The notes under the pieces: generated by a model
What the model saw: only the letters and a program-made list of their open reading frames with translations
Database searches by the model: none
What the model was told of the DNA's origin: nothing
Translations under genes and position numbers: made by a program
NCBI GenBank assembly: GCA_956465555.1
Contig: OY101116.1
Location: 2,852,001 to 2,916,000 of the forward strand
Length of the DNA stretch: 64,000 bases
Direction: 5' to 3'
Origin: Nitzschia sp. pyKryTriq1
Lineage: Eukaryota > Bacillariophyta > Bacillariophyceae > Bacillariales > Bacillariaceae
Part shown: positions 10,016 to 20,608 of the stretch, piece by piece
How the letters are laid out: each line of letters opens with the position of its first letter
Numbering within the stretch: the first letter of the stretch is position 1

Positions 10016-11920
10016 ATGAATCGTGTTTGGTTTGCGGCAATGGCATTGCTGGTCTCGTCCATTCGCTTCGCCAGAGGCTGGACCGCCAATCCTTCTTTTC
10101 GTCGAAAAGCCGTGGCTTCGTTGAAGCCTGCAGTTTCATCGTCCACTCGGCTGCTTTCGTTCAATTCGTTCCGATGGTCCGAAGACGAGTTCAAGCCTCT
10201 TTCGGCGTCGTCTCGTAGTTATAATGCCACATCCATTGATGCCAACGACCAGCGCGATTTGATTTCTTTTGATAAAATTTTGGCTGAATGTCCTCAAACG
10301 GAAAACGGTCATGGTATGACATATCCGGGGCGACTGGATATGAACGAGAAAATGAAGCTAGGACCGAACCAGAACATCCCAGTCCCACCGCTCGACACCG
10401 AGGAAATAGCGAATGTGCTTGGTATCGAGCCGGAGGACGTGGAGGTGGTCTTTAAGAATCAAACGGGGCTGGACGAAAAGCCTCCGGTGCTGTCCGTCTC
10501 GGAGATGTTCAAGAATTCTCATTTTGTTGACATGTTCAGAGGCTCTGCCAATTACATTGCAAATCATCGCAATTCTCTTGTAATTTACCACATTCCTGGT
10601 GATTGGATCGATCATCCGAACCCAAAGATCTTTCGGGACCTTATGAACGATATTTCCTTGACATGGATCCTAGGTCTGAAGATCGTTATCGTGGTCGGCT
10701 GTCGCTATCAGGTAGAGAAACGCCTGGGGGTGGACCGCAAGAAACACATGGGTATGGTTGTGACAGACCCGGAAAGCCTGCGAGTTGTAAAAGAAGAGGC
10801 CGGGTACGTAAGATTTGAGGTCGAGCGACAGCTCGCCAGATCGTTGCAAGGATCCCGAGGATCCAACGGTCTTGATGGCAACGTCGTTTCGGGTAACTTT
10901 TACTCGGCGCAGCCCTTTGGTGTGCTGGATGGAGTTGACTATCAATACAGTGGCTTTGTCAGGCGTTTAGAAACAGAAAAGATCAAGCAATGTCATGGCA
11001 ACAGGGACATTGTTTTGCTAACGACCTTGGGAGTCAGTCCTACCGGCGAGGTCTTTAACGTCAATTCAGAGTACCTGGCGGCTTATGCCGGAGGCGCACT
11101 GGACGCCAGCAAGGTCATTTATTTCTTGGAAGACGATGTTGAGCTTCGTCACAAAGTACATGGCACCAAAATTCCGCATTTGCGAAACACCGATGCCCGC
11201 AAGTTGCTGAACGCCAACAAGATTTCCACCGAGAAAAAGGGCTTCGTCTACGTCGGAGAGAATTTCTCCCTGACCGAAGGGGAACAGAACATGCTGACCA
11301 AGATCGGTTGGTCGATGCATGCGCTCGAAAAGGGTGTAAAGCGAGTTCACATTGTCAATCCTGAGAATGGCGCACTCCTCCAAGAACTTTATACCCGTGA
11401 CGGTGCGGGAACCATGATCTCGGGAGATGTGTATGATGGTATCCATCAAGCCAAGATTACAGATGTCACTGGTATTCACGACCTGATTTCTCCTCTGATC
11501 AAACAAGGTACCTTGATCGACCGGCCAAAGGCTGCCCTCGAAAAAGACATACATCAGTACCATGTGTACACTCGTGATGACTTGATTGTCGCTTGCGGAC
11601 AACTCAAGATGTTCGAGAATGGCTACGCTGAGATTGGCTGTCTGGTGGTTAGCGCTGCCTATCGAGCAAGAGGACGGGGTGATGCCATGCTCGGGTACCT
11701 CGAACGATTATGCGTTCAAAGGGGAGCCTCTGTTGTTTTCGTGCTAAGTACGCAAACCATGGAATGGTTCATTGAGCGCGGTTTTGACGAAGTTCCTGTG
11801 GAAATGCTACCTCCAAGCCGACAAGCTACTTATAACAAGGAACGGGCTAGTAAGATCTATATGAAGAAGATTGATAGTGTCCGTGATCTCGATGCGTCGG
11901 AGCTCTTCTGGAACAAATAG
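10016..11920 (+). CDS. NAGS: N-acetylglutamate synthase (amino-acid kinase fold + GNAT), plastid-directed
   Basis: 634 aa, intronless. Makes N-acetyl-L-glutamate from acetyl-CoA and glutamate, the first step of arginine synthesis. The N-terminus is a signal peptide (hydrophobic MALLVSSIRFARGW) followed by a basic, Ser-rich transit-like stretch, which suggests plastid import. An amino-acid-kinase-like domain spans about residues 165-460 (VIYHIPGDWIDHP..., then IVIVVGCRYQVEKRL, VLLTTLGVSPTGEVFNVN, KVIYFLEDDV). It is followed by a GNAT domain (about 490-615) with EIGCLVVSAAYRARGRGDAM, the R-x-x-G-x-G/A acetyl-CoA loop, near residue 540. This is the bacterial/plant ArgA-type fusion and of typical length once the leader is removed. 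Confidence in the family is high; compartment is inferred. Confidence 0.9.
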   Translation: MNRVWFAAMALLVSSIRFARGWTANPSFRRKAVASLKPAVSSSTRLLSFNSFRWSEDEFKPLSASSRSYNATSIDANDQRDLISFDKILAECPQTENGHGMTYPGRLDMNEKMKLGPNQNIPVPPLDTEEIANVLGIEPEDVEVVFKNQTGLDEKPPVLSVSEMFKNSHFVDMFRGSANYIANHRNSLVIYHIPGDWIDHPNPKIFRDLMNDISLTWILGLKIVIVVGCRYQVEKRLGVDRKKHMGMVVTDPESLRVVKEEAGYVRFEVERQLARSLQGSRGSNGLDGNVVSGNFYSAQPFGVLDGVDYQYSGFVRRLETEKIKQCHGNRDIVLLTTLGVSPTGEVFNVNSEYLAAYAGGALDASKVIYFLEDDVELRHKVHGTKIPHLRNTDARKLLNANKISTEKKGFVYVGENFSLTEGEQNMLTKIGWSMHALEKGVKRVHIVNPENGALLQELYTRDGAGTMISGDVYDGIHQAKITDVTGIHDLISPLIKQGTLIDRPKAALEKDIHQYHVYTRDDLIVACGQLKMFENGYAEIGCLVVSAAYRARGRGDAMLGYLERLCVQRGASVVFVLSTQTMEWFIERGFDEVPVEMLPPSRQATYNKERASKIYMKKIDSVRDLDASELFWNK

Positions 11921-12522
11921 GCAGAACGGAAGATTGTGAAAAGTTCTTGTCCTCTGTTCATAGCAGGAAATGACCTGACCAACGGGACAGTGCACAACCA
12001 ATACATTACATAGAAACATTTTGATATAGTACGTATACAACAGCCCACATTTTGAGTTTCAGTCTGATACAGCAGTGGCAAAGGAAACGTCGAACCCGAG
12101 CTACTACGATCAAAGTCCATCTCAGGTCGAGTTAAAATCGTACTACTAGCTCTTGTCGAGGCCGGGATGAGTAGACTACGGCCGTGGACGAGACAGACAA
12201 CATGCTTGCATTGAAACCAATTCGAGGATCAAACTTTCTGGAAATACAAACTGGAAGGCTGCAGCTAATTGTGAACAACCACCGTGACCACGTCGCCCCA
12301 GCAGAGATCTTCATCGAATGTACCTTGCGTGTAGCACGGCGGGATAGTGTCGTAGGCTGACCTCCAACCTACCGCGTCTCGTACGATCAAGTCAAGGAGA
12401 AAGAAGTCAGAAGATTACAGTGTGTAAACTCTTTATATTAACCCACAAGAAGGAAATCTTTATGCTTAAGCGGCAACCAAGCCATCAGCGTTTTCACTAT
12501 AGTGCTTATAACATCAATGTAT
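11921..12522. other. Convergent intergenic region
   Basis: Between the NAGS 3' end and the 3' end of the minus-strand glyoxalase-like gene. No gene or distinctive repeat seen. Confidence 0.6.
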
Positions 12523-13686
12523 TTAGTCGGAGTCCGACTCAGCCTGCGGCGCGGGGATAGAAAAAGAGATCAAGAGTGAGAACAACGTCCGCATCGTGTA
12601 TGACAGATTGCCCTGTAAACTTTTACTTACTTCTGATACTTCAACATCCTCGTCGTCGTCGTCATCGTCGTCATCATCGTCGTCGTCTCCGCCACCACCT
12701 CCTCCGGTGGGCAAAAGCTCTGGCATACCTGCTCGGCAGAAAGAAAGACATGGTCAGCGTGCGGCCTCATCCCAAATACTCATCATCCCCCACAATGAAA
12801 AATAGGGCTTACCTGGAAATTGAGGTCCATCGGTACCAGCACCTCCACCGTCTTCACCTTCCTCGAATCCAGGGAACTTGATACCCTTGGGATCATCAGC
12901 CGAGAAAGTGATGGTTCCCTCGGGACTCCCAAAAGAGAACTCCAGCATTGGGTCTCCTTCTTGAACTTCAATTCCGCTTACTTTTGACAGAAGATCGTGC
13001 ACTTTGTGGCCGGCTGGAGCCCGCACGATGATGGACTTCAGGTCACCAACTTCAGGGATTGAAGCAGAGGGGTGGTCACACTGTCCCCAGTCAATGTAGA
13101 ACGGAACACATCCACCGATTCGGTGTCCATACATGTACAACATCTCCCACTTCTTTGGCGTACCATCAGGCGAAGCTCCAAACATGGAGATGTGGTCGGG
13201 CTGCCAGCCCAATTCGTTTGGAACGTATTCGTCCTTCATGTGCTCCACCTCACTGGATCGGATGGCATAGTGATAGGGTACAAGCGTACCTTCCTCGAGT
13301 TCCGATGCCAGAGCGGCTCCAATGGGTCCGGAGTTCTTTGGGTCGGGGGCGATGATCTCGATGTAAGCATTGTTGTCGAGCCCGATTCGCGCACTCTTGG
13401 TGCCCAATCCTCGAAGGGAGCCTACAATCGAGGGCTTAATGCCGGTCATGTTCTCGAATTCCTTGATCGCCTCTTGGAAATCGGGGGCAGCAAGAACAAT
13501 GTGATCAAGGACATCGTCTTGGAGGTTTAGGTCGAACTTAGTGGCGCCGGCCTTTTGTTCTTCCTCCTCCTCTTCCTCGTCGGAGGAATCGCTGTCGTCG
13601 TCTTCCTCGCCATCGTCGTCCCAGCTAGCCAGCAGCTGCTTCATGCGGGCATCTTCGGAGTTTTCAGAGGCTTCGTCGTCAGACAT
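12523..13686 (-). CDS. Glyoxalase-like domain protein with acidic tails (paralogue 1)
   Basis: Three exons: 13686-12813, 12728-12631, 12543-12523. Introns are 84 and 87 nt with GTAAGC and GTAAGT donors, both in frame; 330 aa. An acidic N-terminus (MSDDEASENSEDARMKQLL..., E-run to about residue 45) precedes a glyoxalase-like domain (Glyoxalase_3/PF13468 type): LDHIVLAAPDFQEAIKEFEN, TGIKP, GLGTKSARIGL, YIEIIAPDP, then WEMLYMYGHRIGG and LEFSFGSPEGTITFS. The spliced C-terminus is PELLPTG, six Gly, about twelve Asp, and ends ESDSD. The substrate is unknown. Its tandem neighbour upstream (14362-16201) is a clear paralogue with an intron at the same Gly codon after the FPG motif. Acidic ends suggest a protein- or chromatin-binding role, but that is inference. 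Confidence 0.75.
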
Positions 13687-14361
13687 GATCTACGTTTCTA
13701 TTCAGCGACTTAAAATAAGGAGAGCTACTGGACAACTAATACAGTCAGTGCAGGTGAAACAAGCAAAAACTCAAAAAAGTTTTACTTGCTTTCTTGTTGT
13801 GACCCTTAATTTTGGGCGTTCAGAATAAAGATCTCTCGGTGGTGGATGAGCTCGATCTTGTTTACGGAGGTCGCTCGCCTATGATGACCGAGGGTCATTC
13901 CGGTCACGGACCCGGAGGTGGAGTCATCGTACAGAGGTCATTTTTGCGACGTCTGTCGGTCTTGCAGCGACTCACTTTAAATTAATCATGTCTGGTTATT
14001 TATATAATACATTCTAAATGATCGCGGGGCGAGCTCTTTCTCTCAAATTGTCCTCCCCCCCGCGTCATTTGATCATAGTAGGCAGGCTAAGTATTACTCT
14101 GTCGGGATTGATATCCTACGCTAGGCAAGCTCAATACCACTGGAGCTTGAAAACAACAACAACAACAACATTATGAAATGATGGACAACAATCTTCTTGC
14201 GGCAACTATTGTTGAACGAGTAATCAACACAGACGTACTAAAACAAGCTGACCTCGTGCGGTCTTTAAAACTGGGAAAGTGCAGTAATTGCACATATCTC
14301 TCAAAGCATACGAGTGGTACGTGCGAGGATGTCGGGACAAGCTCGATCGTTCTGCGGTGAC
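13687..14361. other. Spacer between glyoxalase-like paralogues
   Basis: Upstream of paralogue 1 and downstream of paralogue 2. It includes an AT-rich stretch near 13980-14020, a short (CAA)n run near 14152-14168, and one 60-codon ATG frame (14178-14360 +) that overlaps nothing and resembles no family I know. No supported gene. Confidence 0.5.
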
Positions 14362-16201
14362 TCATGACTCCTGACTTTCTACTTCATCATCGCTTGCTTT
14401 CGACCAATCTTCTTCGTCCTCCTCCTCCTCCTCCCCCTCCTCATTATCATCATCATTTTCTGCTTCGCCTGCCGCAGCCTCCTCATCTTCCTCTGCTGCT
14501 TCTACTTCGCTTGTTTCGGCCTCCTCGTCTTCTTCTACTGCTTCCACTTCGCTTGCCTCGGCCTCCTCGGATTCTTCCTCGGGTTCGTCAGAGTCGTCGC
14601 CCTCATTGCTAGCAGAATCTTTGTCATTTGCCTCGGTTTCGTCCACAGCATCTGAGTCGTCGTTTACCTCGGTTTCGTCGATAGCCTCTGTTTCATCGTT
14701 CTCATCGTCATCATCTGATCCTTCAGAGGCACTGGACTCTTCGGAATCTTGCCCATCGTCTTCATTGGAATAACTGCCTTCAACATCTGATGCCGGTAAC
14801 ACCTGAGCATTCTTCTCCTCGTACCCTGCGCAAACGATAGATGAAAAATAGAAGTATCAGGAGACAATTACCGCAAAAGATCGCCAAGAGGACTCTCAAC
14901 GCCATGGGCGAATGCCTACCTGGAAATTTGAGTCCTGGTGGATTATCCCCAGAGAAGGTGATCGTCCCCTCTGGACTGCCAAACGAGAATTCGAGACCAA
15001 GTTCTCCATCCACTACGGTGACGTCCTTGATGCCCTTTAGCAGCTCGTGTACTCTAGATCCAGCTGGACATGAGACTGTAAGACCCTTCAACGATCCAAC
15101 TTGAGCAATAGAACCGATTGGATGTTCACACTCTCCCCAATCGACAAAATAAGGAACCACTCCTCCGTGAAAGTGGCCATGCATGAACAGCATCTCCCAT
15201 TTTCTCGGTGCACCATCAGGTCCTGCTCTGAACATAGCAATTCGATCTGGATCATACCCCAGCTCATTTGGAACATAGTCGTCAGCCAGGTCCGAGAGAT
15301 CAGTTTGTCGGATAGCGAAGTGGATTGGTACCAGGGAACCCTCTTCCAATTCCATTAACTGAGCTCCAATAGGGCCTGCTTTCTTTGGATCTGGTGTGAT
15401 GATCTCAATGAAGGCTTGGTTGTCGAGACCAACACGAGCCGTGAGTGTTCCAAGACCTTTCAAAGACCCTCCAGCTGAGGGTTTGATACCTGTCATCGCT
15501 TCAAATTCTTTCATCGCTTCATGGAAATCAGGTGCTGCCAGCACAATATGGTCTAAAGCGTTGTCTTCTAATCCGAGTTCCGTCTTTGTCATTCGTCTCA
15601 CTTCAAATCCTTCGCCTTCAGCGTTATCCTCATCATCGCTTGAAGACGAGCTGCTTGATGAATCTTCATCGCCGTCCTCGTCCCATTGTTGAAGAAGCTC
15701 CTTCATTTTGCGATCATCGGATGTCTCGCTTGCATTTCCGTCATCGTCGTCAACATAATCGATCGGGTCTAGAACCACAGGAGCCGGCGGCTTGATGGCT
15801 TCCGGCTCATTATCTTTACTTGAATCATCCTTTATTTTCTTCTTTTTTTCTTTTTTGTCCTTCTTGGTTTTTTCTTTTGACTTCTTTTTGGACTTCGATG
15901 GCGCATCGTGCTCGGTGCTCTGTTCTTTTGATTTTCCCTTCTTTTCTTTATCCTTGTCCTTGCTGCTCTTTTTCTTTTTCTTCTTATCTTTCTTCTCTGC
16001 TACGTCCTCTCCTCCGCCCTCTCCGGCGTCACCCTTGTCCTTTTCTTTTTTCTTCTTTTTCGTCTTCTTTTTCATCTTTTTCTTGGGTTTGTCGTCGCCA
16101 TCGCCTGCTTCGTCGCCAGCACCACCCGCTCCTTCTTCCTGCCGAACTTTGGCCATCAGAGCCTTCATTTGCTCATCGTCGGAGGATTCGTCATCCGACA
16201 T
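14362..16201 (-). CDS. Glyoxalase-like domain protein with Lys-rich and acidic extensions (paralogue 2)
   Basis: Two exons: 16201-14920 and 14825-14362 (intron 94 nt, GTAGGC donor, in frame); 581 aa. After MSDDESSDDEQMKALMAK there is a Lys/Asp block of about 100 residues (KPKKKMKKKTKKKKKEK and similar) resembling NLS/NoLS tracts. A second acidic segment follows, with the same DDRKMKELLQQWDEDGDED pattern as paralogue 1. The glyoxalase-like core begins with LDHIVLAAPDFHEAMKEFEA and contains YDPDRIAMFRAGPDG, WEMLFMHGHFHGG and LEFSFGSPEGTITFSG. The tail (about 150 aa) is mostly Glu/Asp/Ser with repeats of the types DETEVND and EAETSEVEAAEEDEE. Same domain order and intron site as paralogue 1, so a tandem duplication with expanded charged regions. 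Enzymatic role unknown. Confidence 0.75.
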
Positions 16202-17504
16202 TATTTTGCCTTATTTTTGTATGTACTTGACTTGGCGACGGAGTATTCAACAAGTACTGTAGCACCTAGTTAGCTCTACTCTACTAGTAGAGATTGAGTA
16301 ATGCAGAAAGTTCTGTAGTAAGGGATGCCTCTCGACAGCTAGCTCGCAGGACATCATCATTATGTCTGCTCCAACGGCGCGGCCTAATAAAAAAGAAAGA
16401 AAGGAGAAATCGAAATTTTGGTCATGGGTCAAGGTCGATGACCGCCCGCCTGTGACTCGGCGTTCCACATTTGGCGGCTGTGCTTCCCCCAAAAGCAAGA
16501 TGGATTGGTGGGGTCGGACGTTTACGGACAGTCCGACACGACCGTCACAAAGCCTCATTTTGCAAAACCTCTCTTCTCGAACGATCTCTGTCCATACCGT
16601 ACCGGTACACTTGCGCCTTGCCTGTTGTGACTATGAACCATTGAAAACGGCATGACATGAAACATAAAAATCATAAAACACAGCATCTTCTGACTATTTC
16701 CTTGACTTGAGCACTCCAAATACTACATCTAGAATTGAACATCGAACGAGGTAAGCCCAACGGCCACTGGATCACGGATCTTCATGACATCAAGGGCGGG
16801 GGTGTCAAACTAGTCACACACATCATAGAACATACTGGTACAGATTAAGAAGAATGTCGATTGCGAATTTCAAAAATATCTCAACTAGAATAAACTCACT
16901 CTTTTTACTCTCCATTGTTTTATCACAACTACGGGGAGGAGACGAGGATGAACAGGACAAAAGTGGCAAGAAATCCTACAGGAGAAGAACATGGAATGAA
17001 AGCTTTTCAGCAGCTTCTATGTTGTCTCTCCGCATTGGTTTATCAACAACAATATTGGTGGCTGGTCCTCTCTTCCTGGTGAAAGTTTTGCAGTAACAGT
17101 AGTAGTAGTAGTAGTAGTGGTAGAAGCTATAAACTTTATTACTACTATTGAAGGGCCAAACCCCCAAGGCGCGTGACGACAGAACAATATGGCATGAGTA
17201 TGTAGTGTATCTCTACTAGAGAGTACGTTCAGTATGGAAATAGACTCCAGACTTCTATTGTGAACACCTTTCATCACTTGCAGAAGCAATCGAGGTAAAA
17301 AGCGATGCTCCAATTTTTGACCAGCTCGACCACATTTTCGATTGCGGATTGGCGGACGATTTTGCTTTTTCACAAAAAAAACAGCCACGATGGCAATGAA
17401 ACTCATTATTCTACCCACTTCCCTGAATGCCTCTTGACACTTCACACTCTGCTCATACAAGCGCTTGTTCATAGCTACCGGTGCCAGCCCGCGAAACTCC
17501 GAAA
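16202..17504. other. Long intergenic region with a doubtful 80-codon ORF
   Basis: Mostly non-coding. An ATG frame at 16854-17096 (+, 80 codons) encodes two hydrophobic stretches flanking a charged centre, but it has no recognised relative and no splice partner, so I do not call it a gene. A (GTA)n run lies at about 17098-17118. TACCGGTA-type motifs occur near 16601 and 17475. Confidence 0.45.
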
Positions 17505-19266
17505 ATGAATGGGAAATCGGTGCAATGGCAAGGCTTATTTCGCGCCATCTTCTTTGTGCCGGCTCTGCTGCAATGCGTTCCTGCTTCACGAGAAAGTGAG
17601 GATATGCTGCTAGACAACTCTCGATCCTCGTTTTCTCGCAATTTGGCATCTTCGACGTCTCAAATGACAAATCCGTCAGATCCAAGAGTGAAGCGTTCCA
17701 ACTTCCCGCAAATCGGGAATGATCCTCATATTTGCCTTGCGTTCTTGAGCTGTTGCGATCGGACAGATCTGCTCAATCATACCATGGCAGCGGTGATTCG
17801 GCACATGGAAGAAGACGAGCCTTCCTTTCTGCGCTATGAGATTGCTTGGGTTGACAATGGCAGTCAAGCGGACATGACGCAACAGATTGTGAACGCCTAC
17901 CAAATTGAACACGCTTTGAGGTTGCCACAGAATATGGGCTTGGCATATGGAATGAATCTATTGATCTTCAATCTCTGCAAGGCTCCATATATTCTGCTTC
18001 TAGAAGAAGATTGGTTGTACTTGGATGAAGTGGTTGCGCCACAGACTCCCGAAAGGAAACGCGTGATAGCGACCTCTCTAGCACTTTTGGAAGCCACGGC
18101 GAAGGACAACATTACTGCTTATGATGAACGCAAGGTGATGGGCGTCTTTTTACGGCACGAATCGTATGAGAGCTTCCTACCATTTCCTTACATGGATAAC
18201 TGGGAGAAACTGAAATCCGTCAATATCGTCCACCAAGTGGAATCCATTCAGCACAAAGAAGAGGGGACCTGCGAAGGAAGTGCTAGTATTACTACAACAA
18301 GTTCTTCGGCTAGTTCCAATGACTTCACCACAGACATTGACTATCGAATCTTTTGTGGAGATGTTTCATTTCAGACAGATGCTATATGGTGAGAACTCGG
18401 GTCGCTCAATCATTATGAAGGTTGAGGTCTCGTTGCTTAGCTCATCCTCTCTTTCTTCTTCAGGGGATCATACACCAATGGTGCTGGGCTCTATCGTAGA
18501 AGTGATCTAATGGTTATCGGCAGAATGTTTGGAGAACCAGGGGATGCGTTTCATGATCGATATGTAGAGAGCAATTACGCGTATCGTGCAGCGATGAAGT
18601 ATTGCCATAGCGCCCTCCGATTGACCGACGATCGATCCTGTGACAGTATCTTTGATCCCCAATGCACGGGCGCATTCCATCATATTGGAGGTGGTCGAGG
18701 AACGAGGCCCATGAGTGCGAGAGGAACGACCTGTGACGACTTGGCGTGGAATTTTTTTGGAACGCCCATGTACGAGAAATATCGCAAATTTGTTGAAAGG
18801 AAAAGTGGCCGGTCCGTTGAACCATGCAGTAAACAAGAACTGGAGGAACTTCGGCAGCGTAATTTTCGGGATCGAGGTGCGTCAAGAATGGATCGTCTAG
18901 TGGTCAGCCCTCCCGGGACTAGCTAGTACACTAAAATGATCCCTTTCTCACTTGTTTTTCGACTTTTGCGTTTTGGAGGCAGATGCTGATGAGTACCGAA
19001 AGAAGGTCAAGGCAGACAACGAAGATATCTTTCAGCAAGAAAAGGCGGAGCGAGAACAGCTGAAGATGCAGGCCGATCTCGTAGAGAGGACGCTCGCTGA
19101 GAATCCTGATAAACTGAGAGCAGAAGTTCATTTTATGGCGGACAAATCTGACGAGGAGATTCGGCAAATGATTCAGCGCCTAAGGAAATTGGCGGACTCT
19201 CCTCATCCTTTGGAAGGCTACTGGGATTCCCATGGGAGAGTGATGAAGGGAAAAGGCAACGGGTGA
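17505..19266 (+). CDS. GT-A type glycosyltransferase-like type II membrane protein
   Basis: Three exons: 17505-18388, 18464-18876, 18983-19266 (introns 75 and 106 nt, in frame); 526 aa. ATG 17505 (GAAAATGAATGG) is the first in frame. An N-terminal hydrophobic anchor (LFRAIFFVPALLQCVPA, residues about 9-27) suggests ER/Golgi type II topology. The core has ICLAFLSCCDRTDLLNHTM, EIAWVDNGSQADM, RLPQNMGLAYGMNLL and YILLLEEDWLYLDE. These match the nucleotide-sugar-binding beginning and acidic (DxD-like, here EED) centre of GT2-like enzymes. Splicing exon 1 to exon 2 restores WGSYTNGAGLYRRSDLM. Exon 3 adds a charged coiled-coil-like tail (DEYRKKVKADNEDIFQQEK...). Donor and acceptor sugars unknown. 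The exon 3 acceptor (GGCAG/ATG) is the weakest part of the model, but it is the only nearby one that keeps the frame. Confidence 0.65.
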
Positions 19267-20608
19267 GATGGAAAAAGAAGTGCAGGAGTAGAGCCGAGCG
19301 GAAGTGGAGGGGGTGGAGGGTCCGATGTCGAAGTCAAAGTCAATGAGGTCTCTACGAATGTTGGCACACTTTCAGAGGACTTGCTAATAGGCTTGCTAGC
19401 TTAGCTGACGAAGCATGAGCACTGGTCTCTTGTTCACTGTGGCCAAGATGATGCATAACACCGGTAGGCTCCAGAAGTTCCTCCCAATCTCCACCTAGGT
19501 GACGCAGTGGTTGTTTGGGCGTACATGTAGTGGTGTGGAATGGAATGGAATGGCTTCTTCAAAGTTAGGGTACTGTAGACCACGACTAGTATCTTTACTC
19601 CAGAAAGAAGAAATTGTGGTGTAGTCTAAAGTCGGTATAAAATACAGTATGTTGCTGGTGTCCCTTTTTTAACTTTTGGAAGATGCATGTGTACACACGA
19701 CCAGTGATGATTCATGTTTTTGAGCTTTAACTGCCTACGTACTTGAAATATGGATCTATTGTACTGTCAAGGTGTGTGGACACCGATGACCCGGATCGTC
19801 CCATCTTCTTCTAGATTAGCTGATTGATTCACCGTCTCTCTCCATCGGTAGTCTCCACTCGTAGAGAGAGAGAAGAGTATTGTCTGTAGTGCTGTCGACC
19901 CAAAGATCTTCGTACCGGTACCACTTGAAAAGAGAAAACGATGATGCATGCATTTAGCATGTGCATCACTTCGAGATTTCGGAAGATGGACTCCAAAAGA
20001 AGATTTCTTTTTAGTAGATCTACTCGAGCTAGCTATGTACTAACTCTCTCTACTACTACTGCTGTACTACTTCTACCGGTACTACTACTACCGGTACTAC
20101 AACTACTACTGCTGGGGTACCGGCACAGTACGACTACCAGTAGTACTGATACAAATACTGTGCAGTACGAAGTATTTACCGGTACAGTACTCGTACCGGT
20201 ATGTATGTACGTAGTAGAGAGCGAAGAGAGCGTCATCCCCCGATTCTTCTTCTTCTCGTTTGACGCACCAAAATGCTTCGAACAGATTCGGAAGAAAAAC
20301 GAATGTGTGTTTCAGACATGGATATGGACCAATGAAAAAGGTTTCTTGTGTAATTCGGTGTGCTGGCACGGCCGCGTCCCTTCGCAGCATTCTCTGCAAT
20401 GCATGCGATCGAGCGAGGTCCAAACAACCACGCGAGCAGAAACAAACACAATGTGCGTTGACACCACCCACAAACATCGACCCCACTGCCACACAAACAC
20501 CTTGAACAGCCATCACGAAATTCTCACAAAATAAATTTGACGGTGAATGGTGCATCGCTATCGGAATTTGAAACGGATAAATTGGATAGACCTGAACTAC
20601 GTATTACC
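19267..20608. other. Repeat-rich intergenic region
   Basis: Dense in TACCGGTA, CTACTACT and GTACAGTAC motifs, especially 19910-20220, which also generate a spurious 197-codon ORF. GGAAT repeats occur near 19538-19552. No gene supported. Confidence 0.6.

Noticed and set aside
13850-13990. Possible C/D-box snoRNA (ATGATGA near 13878)
   Set aside because: No matching D box (CTGA) at the right distance and no terminal stem.
16854-17096. 80-codon ATG ORF with two hydrophobic stretches
   Set aside because: Too short, no relative known, and no supporting promoter or splice signals; noted only within the intergenic entry.
19941-20534. ATG-initiated 197-codon ORF upstream of the channel gene
   Set aside because: Much of its length translates TACCGGTACTACTACT-type repeats and it ends just before the channel start; no family features.
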